The notes under the pieces are model-generated. The model did no database searches and was not told the DNA's origin. It saw only the letters and a list, made by a program, of their open reading frames with translations. The translations under genes were made by a program, and so were the position numbers. Positions 43,047 to 50,452 of a stretch of DNA of 64,000 nt are shown here, piece by piece. The number at the start of each line of letters is the position of its first letter. Position 1 is the first letter of the stretch. This DNA is from JBLXBZ01 sp048265185. GTDB taxonomy: Bacteria; Pseudomonadota; Alphaproteobacteria; Rhizobiales; Stappiaceae. The stretch spans positions 124,001 through 188,000 of the forward strand of contig JBLXBZ010000006.1 of NCBI GenBank assembly GCA_048265185.1, in the 5' to 3' direction.

Positions 43047-43061
43047 GCGAGAATCGTGCCA
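43047..43061 (-). promoter_or_regulatory. Sigma54 promoter of the flgI operon
   Basis: On the minus strand TGGCAC-GATTC-TCGC, GG and GC 10 bases apart; one base (TCGC for TTGC) off consensus. The expected start is near 43036, about 40 bases before flgI. Confidence 0.8.
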
Positions 43062-43158
43062 AACGCCTTATTCGACGATAAAACACAGATAATAAGGGAT
43101 TTTCTTGAGCGAAGGGGGCGCGTTGGGCTATCCTGAACTTCCATGGTTGGGATGCGGG

Positions 43159-43173
43159 CGGCAAAATTTGCCG
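43159..43173. promoter_or_regulatory. ftr-like (FlbD) enhancer site upstream of flgI
   Basis: CGGCAA-AAT-TTGCCG, flanked by G and C to extend the perfect stem to 7 bp. It is about 112 bp (centre to centre) upstream of the flgI sigma54 promoter, the same layout as at flgE. The divergent fliX gene could also respond. Confidence 0.72.
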
Positions 43174-43197
43174 CTTTGAAGCGGCGTTGTTAACCAT

Positions 43198-43236
43198 GCC
43201 GGTAAATTTGGCCGGTAAATTTGGCCGGTAAAATTG
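43198..43236. repeat. Three tandem 13-bp repeats between flgI and fliX
   Basis: GCCGGTAAATTTG twice, then GCCGGTAAAATTG, head to tail with no spacer. It lies between the ftr-like site and the fliX gene, about 100 bp before fliX. Confidence 0.85.
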
Positions 43237-43334
43237 ACCTGGGATTAAAATTGATCATCGGATGATGGTCGCTTCGCCGCCGGCGAATTTGTCTTGTCGC
43301 GCCGCTTGGCGCAGATATAGGAACATTGGTTCTC

Positions 43335-43754
43335 ATGCGTATTACCGGCAATCCACCTCTCACGGGTGTTCAGTCCAAGTCAGTCAAGCGTCGTTCGAGC
43401 GGCGGTGACGGCGGTTTTCATCCGGCGGAGGCCGAAGAGGCGGGCGTCGCCCATAAGCCCGTTGCGTCCACGTCGCTGGGACGCGTGGATTCTCTGCTGG
43501 CATTGCAGGAGATGGATGATCCGCTTACGGGCCGGAGGCGGGCGGTGAGCCGAGGATATGATTTGCTGGATCAACTGGAGGGGCTGAAAATGGACCTTCT
43601 GGCTGGACGAGTCGGCGCTGAGCGTTTGGAGCGCCTTGTTGGGATGCTCGAGCGCCGGTTTCAAAGCGATGACCCGGCGCTTGAAGCTATGGTGGATGAT
43701 ATTGAATTGCGAGTTAAAGTTGAATTAGCCAAGCTCGGCCGATTCATCAAATAA
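43335..43754 (+). CDS. fliX: Flagellar assembly regulator FliX
   Basis: A 139-residue protein that begins MRITGNPP, like FliX (MKISG-type). The C-terminal part (RRAVSRGYDLLDQLEGLKMD then LLAGRVGAERLERLVGML) is the conserved helical FliX domain. In Caulobacter, FliX binds FlbD and links early basal-body assembly to activation of sigma54-dependent hook and late genes; gene order beside divergent flgI is conserved. The ATG at 43335 is used; a TTG at 43326 is also in frame. The window lacks flbD itself. Confidence 0.9.
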   Translation: MRITGNPPLTGVQSKSVKRRSSGGDGGFHPAEAEEAGVAHKPVASTSLGRVDSLLALQEMDDPLTGRRRAVSRGYDLLDQLEGLKMDLLAGRVGAERLERLVGMLERRFQSDDPALEAMVDDIELRVKVELAKLGRFIK

Positions 43755-43926
43755 TGCCCGAAATTCAGGAAAAGAATTGGGGGGGAATCGCAATATTTCG
43801 TTCAATTTTCTCTAAGGTAATGAAAAAGTTAATATTTTTTATTTTTAAAATTATTGCTGACACCGTTGTCGTTCGTCTTCGCTCCCGTTATATTCCGCCC
43901 CGCCTGTTAGGTAGCCGGAGTTGAAA

Positions 43927-44343
43927 ATGACGGTCGAGCTTGAAGCTGATTATAGTCCCAGCGCAGATGAGCCTTTCATGAATGAGAGGCAGCGCGAATA
44001 TTTTCGTAAAAAGCTTCTTAAGTGGAAGGACGATCTTCTTAAGGAGAGCCGAGAAACCCTGGTGACGCTTCAGGAGGAAAGCCAGAATCATCCTGATCTT
44101 GCGGATCGCGCGTCATCTGAAACGGACCGTGCGATTGAACTGAGGGCAAGAGATCGACAACGCAAGCTTATTGCGAAAATCGACGCCGCGCTTGAACGCA
44201 TCGTGGATGGATCATACGGTTATTGCGAAGAGACGGGAGAGCCGATTTCGGTAAAGCGTTTGGAGGCGCGGCCGATTGCGACACTTTCCATTGACGCGCA
44301 AGAAGCGCATGAACGTCGTGAGAAAGTGTATCGCGACGAGTAA
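43927..44343 (+). CDS. dksA: DksA-family RNA polymerase regulator, one-cysteine type
   Basis: A 138-residue DksA (coiled-coil region 20-75, then GSYGYCEETGEPISVKRLEA and ATLSIDAQEAHERREKVYRD). Of the four zinc-finger cysteines only one remains, in YCEET; the others read Thr, Ser and Ala. This is common for alphaproteobacterial DksA (for example the Rhodobacter protein), so it can work without zinc. DksA binds the RNA polymerase secondary channel with ppGpp. GGAG ribosome site before the ATG at 43927. It lies between fliX and the flgH operon end, with its own terminator after it. Confidence 0.92.
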   Translation: MTVELEADYSPSADEPFMNERQREYFRKKLLKWKDDLLKESRETLVTLQEESQNHPDLADRASSETDRAIELRARDRQRKLIAKIDAALERIVDGSYGYCEETGEPISVKRLEARPIATLSIDAQEAHERREKVYRDE

Positions 44344-44369
44344 AATTCTGAACGGTAGAAAATTTATAG

Positions 44370-44402
44370 AACCGGTCGCTGCAAAGTGGCCGGTTTTTTT
44401 GT
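44370..44402 (+). terminator. Terminator after dksA
   Basis: AACCGG (44370-44375) pairs with CCGGTT (44390-44395), followed by a T-run to 44402. It lies 27 bases after the dksA stop. Confidence 0.8.
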
Positions 44403-44443
44403 TTGGGAGTTTTCGTAGGGCGTCAAACGCGCTAGCGGCTTTG

Positions 44444-44490
44444 AAAAATATGCGGGCGCGGCATGGCTGGGGAGCAAGCGCCGCGCCCGC
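44444..44490 (-). terminator. Terminator of the flgF-flgG-flgA-flgH operon
   Basis: A perfect 11-bp stem, GCGGGCGCGGC (44452-44462) with GCCGCGCCCGC (44480-44490), 17-base loop. AAAAATAT just left of it gives the U-run on the minus strand. It is 96 bases beyond the flgH stop. Confidence 0.7.
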
Positions 44491-44585
44491 AAAGCCGTTC
44501 TTGCAGGGGAGCATGAACGGTAAGGGGAGCAAATGATGCGCGCGCCCTCTTGAGGAGGAGGCGCGCGAGAGGGGGCGAGGGGGCG

Positions 44586-45338
44586 TTAGAACGGTAGAAC
44601 GATGTCGAGAACCTGACTGCCGTAACGGGGTTGTTGAACGTCGGTGATCTGGCCGCGTCCGCCATAGCCAATTCGGGCTTCCGCGATTTTTTCGCTCTCG
44701 ATCGTATTGTTGGAGGCGATGTCTTCAGGGCGAACGACGCCGCCGACGACCAGTTCGCGCACTTCGAAGTTCACCCGCACTTCCTGACGTCCTTCAATGA
44801 CCATATTGCCGTTTGGCAAGAGCTGAGTGACCACTGCGGCGACTTTTGTCGAAAGGCGTTCATTGCGGTCAACGGATCCTTTCCCCTTGTATTCGGAATC
44901 GCTGTTGACCGAAGCCAGGTTGCTGGCGGACATGCCTGCGGGCAAGAACAATGTGTCTATGGCGGTTCCCAGCGCGCCGCCCGCCCCGGTGCTGTCATCT
45001 CCTTCTCGAGAACGCTCTGTTTCATTGTCGATGGCGGCGCGATCAGAGATCGTCACCAGCACTGTGAGAATGTCTCCAACCTTTTTGGCGCGTTGATCCT
45101 CGAAAAAGGCGCGCGCTCCCGAACGCCACAAGGAGTTTGAATTGTAGTGCACGGGCGTGGGCGTGGGCATGGGCATTTGCACCGGACGGTATCCAGGCGT
45201 CGTGGTTGGGTCTTGTATGGCCGTGAGCGGCGGCGCCTTGCCTACGTTGGCCAGGCGGTCAGCGGCGCCGCATCCAGCGGCGCTCAAACCAAGGATTAGG
45301 GCCACGCCGAGTTTCAAGGAGGGGAGGGTCCGGGTCAT
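44586..45338 (-). CDS. flgH: Flagellar L-ring protein FlgH
   Basis: A 250-residue outer-membrane lipoprotein. The lipobox is LSAAGC, and the conserved segment NSLWRSGARAFFEDQRAKKV plus GDILTVLVTISDRAAIDNET and VVRPEDIASNNTIES identify FlgH. It forms the L-ring in the outer membrane around the rod. The ATG at 45338 overlaps the flgA stop by one base (TGATG), so the genes are coupled. Last gene of the operon. Confidence 0.95.
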   Translation of the reverse strand: MTRTLPSLKLGVALILGLSAAGCGAADRLANVGKAPPLTAIQDPTTTPGYRPVQMPMPTPTPVHYNSNSLWRSGARAFFEDQRAKKVGDILTVLVTISDRAAIDNETERSREGDDSTGAGGALGTAIDTLFLPAGMSASNLASVNSDSEYKGKGSVDRNERLSTKVAAVVTQLLPNGNMVIEGRQEVRVNFEVRELVVGGVVRPEDIASNNTIESEKIAEARIGYGGRGQITDVQQPRYGSQVLDIVLPF

Positions 45339-46306
45339 CAATTACTCTCCTGCAAGCTGGCGAGTTGCGGTCGGCTGTTTGCTATGGTCACTTGGCCGCG
45401 AGCGGTGATCTCGCCGGTGACGATGCGCCGGGATTGAAGATTCAGAATTTCGATCATGTCGCCTTCGGCGCCTTTGCTCATGGCTTGTCCGCGCGAGGTC
45501 AGCGTCATGCCCGGTATTTGATAAAACAGGGTCACTTTTTCTCCCCGATTGACGAGGACGGGAGCTTCAATGTCTATGCTAGACAGCAGTTGTCCTTCAC
45601 GCAGAGAGCGTTTTGCGGCCATTCCTACCGCGTCCTGCACCGCGCCGATGGAACGTTGCGAGGCGTGCGTGCGCTGCGCGCGGCGAATTGTGAGGTCTTG
45701 AGCGCGAATGACTTCGCCGCGCGCCACTGGCGCGGCGAGAGCCACCACGTCAATCATTTCGGAGACGCGCCCGGTGAGAGCGATTGTTTTGATTTTACCG
45801 CCAGTGGCGATTTCCACGGAGGCCGATAGTTGTCCGCTCGTCTCCCGCCAATCTACGCGTCCGAGGCGCACGGGATTCGCGGCGTGAGGGTCGGCGTGGA
45901 CCACATCGGGTAAACCGAAGAGGGTGATTTCTAAATCCTCTGGCGATAGGGACGGACGTTGCCGAGATAATTCAGCCTTGAGCAATCCATTCACCAGCTC
46001 GCTGGTCACCGGAAAGCTGACCCGGCGCACCACCACATGACGCAAACCGTCGGTTCCAGCGTCTTTCAGGCCGGCGGCGCGCGCGCGTTCGGCGATTTGC
46101 GCGGCGCTCACCGTCCCCGACGTGCCAAGATCCGGAGCGCGGAAAAGCGCTTTGTTCGCGATGTCCCCCGCATTGGCGTAGAAATCGCCGATGGTCACGA
46201 CGTCTTTGTCGACAAGGACTTCGGAGCGAAGCGCGTCGGCGGCGCTTGCGCTCGCAAACGCATAGCATCCAAGAGCGAGGGAGAGACATATTGAGCGAAA
46301 TGTCAT
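45338..46306 (-). CDS. flgA: Flagellar P-ring chaperone FlgA
   Basis: A 322-residue exported protein. The signal peptide ends at ASASAADAL, and the C-terminal SAF domain (VARGEVIRAQDLTIRRAQ, MAAKRSLREGQLLSSIDI, and GEKVTLFYQIPGMTLTSRGQ) is the FlgA signature. It chaperones FlgI for P-ring assembly. At 322 residues it is longer than the E. coli protein (219); the extra is in the N-terminal region. AGGAGGT ribosome site 6 bases upstream of the ATG. It follows flgG by 11 bp. Confidence 0.93.
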   Translation of the reverse strand: MTFRSICLSLALGCYAFASASAADALRSEVLVDKDVVTIGDFYANAGDIANKALFRAPDLGTSGTVSAAQIAERARAAGLKDAGTDGLRHVVVRRVSFPVTSELVNGLLKAELSRQRPSLSPEDLEITLFGLPDVVHADPHAANPVRLGRVDWRETSGQLSASVEIATGGKIKTIALTGRVSEMIDVVALAAPVARGEVIRAQDLTIRRAQRTHASQRSIGAVQDAVGMAAKRSLREGQLLSSIDIEAPVLVNRGEKVTLFYQIPGMTLTSRGQAMSKGAEGDMIEILNLQSRRIVTGEITARGQVTIANSRPQLASLQESN

Positions 46307-46317
46307 CTATGGACCTC

Positions 46318-47100
46318 CTATCTCATGTTCGCGGTGGTGGAGGACATTTCATCCGCAGCCTTGATGACGCGCGAGTTCATTTCATAGGCGCGCTGCGCGG
46401 CGATAAGGTCGGAAATCTCGGACACAGGCTCGACGTTGGCCATTTCCAGATGCTTTTGCATGAGGTCGCCGAAGCCTTCTTCTCCAGGCGTGCCCACCAG
46501 CGCGGCTCCGCTGGCTTCTGTTTCTAAAAACAGGTTGTCGCCAATGGCTTCCAGACCTGACTTGTTAATGAAGCGGGCTAATTGAATTTGTCCAAGCTCT
46601 TGAATTTCCCCGTTGTCGTCGATGATCTGAACGGTGCCTTGAGCGTTGATTGTGATGTCTCGAGCTTCCTCTGGAATAACGATGCCCGGGTCAATGGTGT
46701 AGCCGTCGATGGTGACGAGCGTTCCGTTGGCGTCGCGTTCCAGCGAACCGTCGCGGGTGTAGCTGGTCGTCCCATCCGGCATTTGCACTTGCAAAAAACC
46801 TTCGCCGCGTATTGCGATGTCGAGGTCTTTGTCGGTGCGCTCCACGTTGCCTTGCGTCATGATGCGGGAGGTGGCGGCGGTTTTGACGCCGGAGCCGATT
46901 TGGACGCCGGTGGGCACGATGGTGCCGGCGTCTGACGTGGTCGTGCCCATGCGTCGCAGGTTTTGATAGAGCAAATCCTGAAAATCGGCTCGCTGGCGCT
47001 TGTAGCCAGTGGTGCGCATGTTGGCGATGTTGTTCGAGATAACTTCCACGTTGAGTTCTTGAGCGCGCATTCCAGTCGCTGCGATATGAAGAGCTTTCAT
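46318..47100 (-). CDS. flgG: Flagellar distal rod protein FlgG
   Basis: A 260-residue rod protein with typical N-terminus (MKALHIAATGMRAQELNVEV, NNIANMRTTGYKRQ) and C-terminus (NVEPVSEISDLIAAQRAYEM). This and its length are diagnostic of FlgG. It forms the distal rod passing through the rings. AAGGAGG ribosome site 6 bases before the ATG. It follows flgF by 21 bp in the operon flgF-flgG-flgA-flgH. Confidence 0.96.
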   Translation of the reverse strand: MKALHIAATGMRAQELNVEVISNNIANMRTTGYKRQRADFQDLLYQNLRRMGTTTSDAGTIVPTGVQIGSGVKTAATSRIMTQGNVERTDKDLDIAIRGEGFLQVQMPDGTTSYTRDGSLERDANGTLVTIDGYTIDPGIVIPEEARDITINAQGTVQIIDDNGEIQELGQIQLARFINKSGLEAIGDNLFLETEASGAALVGTPGEEGFGDLMQKHLEMANVEPVSEISDLIAAQRAYEMNSRVIKAADEMSSTTANMR

Positions 47101-47121
47101 GTTCGGGCCTCCTTCGCCGCG

Positions 47122-47859
47122 TTATGCGTTCACTTGTCCGAGCGTCTCGATGGCTTTGCGCATCAAGTCGTCATTATCGGACATCATTTTTGAAACGGTT
47201 TGATAGTTGCGCGTGACTTCGATCATGCGCGTCATTTCCGCGACGCCTTGAACGTTCGAACGTTCAAGGGCGCCTTGCTGGACGCGAATATCGGTCATTG
47301 GCAGCGGGTTTTCCGCGGCGAAAAGATTGTCCCCAATGCGCTGCATTTGGTCCATATCGGCAAATCTGACCACGCGTAGCCGGCCTTTTTGGCCAAGCGC
47401 CGTTGAGATCGTGCCATCTTCCGCGATGCTGATCGCGCCGTCGTCTTCAGAAAAGTTAATCTGCCCGCCGTCGCCAAGAACAGGCAAGCCGTCGGCTGTG
47501 ACCAACGTTCCCTGATCGTTCAGATGCATGGCGCCGTTGCGGGTGAAACTCTCGCCTTCAGGCGTTTGGACGACGAACCATCCATCTCCCTCGATCGCCA
47601 CGTCCAACGCGTTTCCCGTCATGGAAATCGCTCCTTGAACAAAGTCATAGGCGGAGCGGTAATCCAAAACATAGGAAAGCGTTCTGTCGTCGCGCTCGAA
47701 ATCCGAGGCTTCGGCCACGGGCATGAGGTATTCTTCAAACAAGAGGTCTTGGGTCTTGTACCCGGTGGTGTTCATATTGGCCAAATTGTTCGCCACCACA
47801 TCGAGTTTGTGCCTCAATGCAGACTGGCGCGACAAGCCAATGAGCTGCGCATTGTCCAT
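47122..47859 (-). CDS. flgF: Flagellar proximal rod protein FlgF
   Basis: A 245-residue rod protein. N-terminal MDNAQLIGLSRQSALRHKLD with NNLANMNTTGYKTQDLLFEE and C-terminal NVQGVAEMTRMIEVTRNYQT match FlgF rather than FlgG. It forms part of the proximal rod. First gene of the operon; the sigma54 promoter lies 70-84 bases before its start. AAGGAA ribosome site upstream. Confidence 0.94.
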   Translation of the reverse strand: MDNAQLIGLSRQSALRHKLDVVANNLANMNTTGYKTQDLLFEEYLMPVAEASDFERDDRTLSYVLDYRSAYDFVQGAISMTGNALDVAIEGDGWFVVQTPEGESFTRNGAMHLNDQGTLVTADGLPVLGDGGQINFSEDDGAISIAEDGTISTALGQKGRLRVVRFADMDQMQRIGDNLFAAENPLPMTDIRVQQGALERSNVQGVAEMTRMIEVTRNYQTVSKMMSDNDDLMRKAIETLGQVNA

Positions 47860-47928
47860 CGTTAACCGTTCCTTATGCTCCCCAATGAGCAGTCAGGCTC
47901 CCCAGCGAAACTGCTCGTTAAGGTTAAT

Positions 47929-47943
47929 GCACATAGCGTGCCA
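47929..47943 (-). promoter_or_regulatory. Sigma54 promoter of the flgF-flgG-flgA-flgH operon
   Basis: On the minus strand TGGCAC-GCTAT-GTGC, GG and GC 10 bases apart; one base (GTGC for TTGC) off consensus. The expected start is near 47917, about 58 bases before flgF. Confidence 0.78.
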
Positions 47944-48025
47944 ATAATTAACGCATTGAAATATAAAGATTTAAATGAGAGTAGGGTGGCGTTCCGGCAG
48001 ATAGTGCTCAGCGAAACAAGCCGGT

Positions 48026-48040
48026 GGGTAAAAATTGCCG
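48026..48040. promoter_or_regulatory. ftr-like site upstream of flgF, imperfect
   Basis: GGGTAA-AAA-TTGCCG, matching 10 of the 12 bases of the two perfect sites, about 97 bp (centre to centre) upstream of the flgF sigma54 promoter. The position supports it more than the sequence does. Confidence 0.5.
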
Positions 48041-48080
48041 ATCTGCAGAAATTAAGAGTTTGGTAACTTCTCGTTAACCA

Positions 48081-48101
48081 TTAACACTTTAGTAATAATA
48101 T
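48081..48101 (+). promoter_or_regulatory. CtrA-like box and -10 element upstream of fliL
   Basis: TTAA-CACTTTA-GTAA (48081-48095, one base off consensus) followed at once by TAATAT (48096-48101). In Caulobacter, fliL is a CtrA-controlled class II promoter, consistent with this. Confidence 0.45.
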
Positions 48102-48202
48102 AAACGCGCGCGAAGGCGCACCGCCTGTTCTGAAGTTTTGAATCTGGAATTGGCGGGGGCGGCAAACGATGCGATGGGCGATTTTTGGATGGAGTTGACA
48201 CG

Positions 48203-48718
48203 ATGGCTGCTGAAGATGAAGCGGCCGCTGACGCGGAGAACGAAGATGAGGGATCTGCGTCTGGAGGTGGGCGCAAGAAGTTATTTCTGTTCGTTGCAAT
48301 AGGCGTTTTGGCGTTTGGGATTTGTGGGGGCGCGGCGGCTTATTTTCTTGGCCTGTTCGGCTCAGGTCTTTCTTCGTCGAATGTCGAGGTGGGAGAACCC
48401 GCCGCTGGGCAAAAGCCCGTCGTGTTTTATGACCTTCCTGAAATGACGGTGAACCTCACTTCGGAAGGGCGCGTGACTTACTTGAAAGTGCGTATCGCGT
48501 TGGAGCTGTCCAGCAGCGCCATGGTGGGCAAGGTTGAACCTTATATGCCGCGTATTCTGGACGCCTTTCAAATCTACCTGCGTGAGCTTCGTCCAGCGGA
48601 CCTGGAAGGATCGGCTGGCTTGTTTCGTCTCAAGGAAGAATTGTTGCGTCGGATAAACACCGCCGTTTACCCGGGGCGCGTTGAAGGGGTTTTGTTCAAA
48701 GAAATCCTGGTTCAGTAG
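48203..48718 (+). CDS. fliL: Flagellar basal body-associated protein FliL
   Basis: A 171-residue single-pass inner-membrane protein. The cytoplasmic N-terminus is acidic (EDEAAADAENEDEG), the membrane span is about residues 25-50 (KLFLFVAIGVLAFGICGGAA), and the periplasmic domain has FYDLPEMTVNLTSEGRVTYL and the FKEILVQ end that define FliL. It surrounds stator units and influences torque. Start at 48203 with GGAG 8 bases upstream. The fliM gene follows after 7 bp. Confidence 0.93.
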   Translation: MAAEDEAAADAENEDEGSASGGGRKKLFLFVAIGVLAFGICGGAAAYFLGLFGSGLSSSNVEVGEPAAGQKPVVFYDLPEMTVNLTSEGRVTYLKVRIALELSSSAMVGKVEPYMPRILDAFQIYLRELRPADLEGSAGLFRLKEELLRRINTAVYPGRVEGVLFKEILVQ

Positions 48719-48725
48719 GTGTTGG

Positions 48726-49952
48726 ATGGCTGACGAAGACGAAATTGCCGATGATGATATTACCGACGCTTGGGGCGCCGCTTTAGCGGAGCAGGGGGCG
48801 GATGACGGCGATGATGATCTTGCGGCGGCGTGGGGTGCGGCTCTGGAGGAGCAGGGCGTCGCCGGGGGCGATGACATGGCGGCGCAATGGGCGGCTATGA
48901 TCGACGATAGCGAGCCCGAATTGGAGAACGCTTCTCGAGGTGCGGATCGCGTTCTGAATCAGGAAGAAATTGACAATCTGCTCGGCTTCAACATTGAAGA
49001 CACCATAGCAGGCGATCAGAGCGGCATACGCGCGCTGATTAACTCCGGCATGGTTTCATATGAACGTTTGCCGATGTTGGAGATCGTGTTTGATCGCCTT
49101 GTTCGTTTGACCACTACCAGCTTGCGTAATTTCACGTCTGATAATGTTGAAGTTTCGCTCGATTCCATTAGTTCGGTCCGTTTTGGCGATTACCTCAATT
49201 CCATTCCCTTGCCAGCGATTCTGGGTGTCTTCAAGGCGGAGGAATGGGATGGTTTCGGGCTATGCACGGTTGAGTCCAGCCTGATTTATTCGATCATTGA
49301 CGTTCTGCTTGGCGGCGGTCGGGGGACCTCGGCCGTGCGGGTGGAGGGACGTCCTTATACGACCATTGAAAGCAATTTGGTGCGCCGGATGATCGAGATC
49401 ATCATGCACGATATGGTTCAGGCGTTTTCACCCTTGTCTCCGGTTCATTTCAATCTGGAGCGTTTGGAGACGAACCCACGGTTTGCGGCGATTTCCCGTC
49501 CGGCGAACGCGGCGATCCTTGTCGAGCTGAGAATCGACATGGAGGACCGGGGCGGTAAAATTGAAATCATGATGCCTTACGCGACCCTCGAACCCATTCG
49601 CGATTTGTTGCTGCAAATGTTCATGGGGGAAAAATTTGGCCGTGACCCCATTTGGGAAGGACATTTGGCGACTGAAATCTATTCTGCGGAAATCGATGTG
49701 GATGCGGTTCTTTATGAAAGCCAGCTTCCCTTGTCCCGTGTTATGAGTTTGAACGTCGGAGAAACGCTCGTGTTTGATATTGGTCCGCAGGACCCTGTTC
49801 GGATCAAATGCGGAGGAACCTTGTTGACCGAAGGGACGCTCGGGAAGGTTGATGATTCCATCGCAATTCATGTGGAACGTGGATTGAGGCGACCTAAAAT
49901 GACCTTGGCCGCTTTTGAACGGGCAATGCAAAAAGAAATGGAGACCCCATGA
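48726..49952 (+). CDS. fliM: Flagellar motor switch protein FliM with an acidic WGAAL repeat N-terminus
   Basis: A 408-residue switch protein. The N-terminal 65 residues hold three acidic repeats 20 residues apart (AWGAALAEQG at 15, AWGAALEEQG at 35, QWAAMI at 54). Next comes VLNQEEIDNLLGF (77-88), the usual CheY-binding type segment, then the FliM core with RNFTSDNVEVSL and the C-terminal SpoA domain (LPLSRVMSLNVGETL, DPVRIKCGGTLLTEGTLG). It forms the C-ring and sets rotation direction. ATG 7 bp after fliL; the last 4 bases overlap the DUF6468 gene. Confidence 0.95.
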   Translation: MADEDEIADDDITDAWGAALAEQGADDGDDDLAAAWGAALEEQGVAGGDDMAAQWAAMIDDSEPELENASRGADRVLNQEEIDNLLGFNIEDTIAGDQSGIRALINSGMVSYERLPMLEIVFDRLVRLTTTSLRNFTSDNVEVSLDSISSVRFGDYLNSIPLPAILGVFKAEEWDGFGLCTVESSLIYSIIDVLLGGGRGTSAVRVEGRPYTTIESNLVRRMIEIIMHDMVQAFSPLSPVHFNLERLETNPRFAAISRPANAAILVELRIDMEDRGGKIEIMMPYATLEPIRDLLLQMFMGEKFGRDPIWEGHLATEIYSAEIDVDAVLYESQLPLSRVMSLNVGETLVFDIGPQDPVRIKCGGTLLTEGTLGKVDDSIAIHVERGLRRPKMTLAAFERAMQKEMETP

Positions 49953-50452
49953 GCGGGATGCCGATAGGATTGATAATTGAAAGCCTGGTCGCCGTGCTTT
50001 TGCTTGTGACGATTGGATATTGCTGGACATTGAACCATCGCTTGAAGCGTTTGCGCGCCGATGAGGAATCGCTCCGCGCGACTATTTCAGAGTTGATCAC
50101 AGCCTCAGAGATCGCCGAACGGGCGATTTTGGGGCTGAAGAGCACCGCGGGCGAAGCGGATCGCACTCTTGGCGAGCGTTTGTTGGAGGCGGAGCGGTTT
50201 TCGCAGCAATTGTCAGATCAAATTGGCGTTGGCGAAACGGTTCTTGGCCGGATTACCCAGATTGCGGAAGCGGCGAAACCTGCGCCCGCCCGCGCGCCGG
50301 CGGATTCCGTGGCTGATCATGCCGCGGCTCAGACTGCTGTGGCGCAACCGGCGTCCCGGACGATGAATGCGCGTGACTTGCGTCAGGCCGCCGCCGAGAC
50401 TGCGGCGCGTCTGGAGCGGTTCCGCAAGACAAACTCGGAGCGTGCTGCGTGA
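49949..50452 (+). CDS. DUF6468 domain protein, flagellar operon membrane protein
   Basis: A 167-residue protein with one N-terminal membrane span (IGLIIESLVAVLLLVTIGYC) followed by a helical coiled-coil domain (LKRLRADEESLRATISELIT, ASEIAERAILGLK) and an Ala/Pro-rich linker to a basic end. It matches the DUF6468 proteins found between fliM and motE in alphaproteobacteria. No biochemical function is known to me. It overlaps fliM by 4 bp and its stop overlaps the GTG start of motE, so it is made with both. Confidence 0.82.
   Translation: MSGMPIGLIIESLVAVLLLVTIGYCWTLNHRLKRLRADEESLRATISELITASEIAERAILGLKSTAGEADRTLGERLLEAERFSQQLSDQIGVGETVLGRITQIAEAAKPAPARAPADSVADHAAAQTAVAQPASRTMNARDLRQAAAETAARLERFRKTNSERAA

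Larger units (their letters stand above)
42998..43334. other. Divergent intergenic region flgI / fliX
   Basis: No gene. It contains the flgI sigma54 promoter (43047), an ftr-like perfect inverted repeat (43159), three tandem 13-bp repeats (43198) and the fliX leader. No clear CtrA box was found. Confidence 0.7.
47860..48202. other. Divergent intergenic region flgF / fliL
   Basis: No gene. It contains the minus-strand sigma54 promoter of flgF (47929), an ftr-like site (48026), a CtrA-like box with TAATAT -10 for fliL (48081), and the fliL leader. Confidence 0.7.

Noticed and set aside
43198..43236. Short direct repeats considered as a CRISPR array
   Set aside because: Units are only 13 bp, three copies, and there are no spacers between them.
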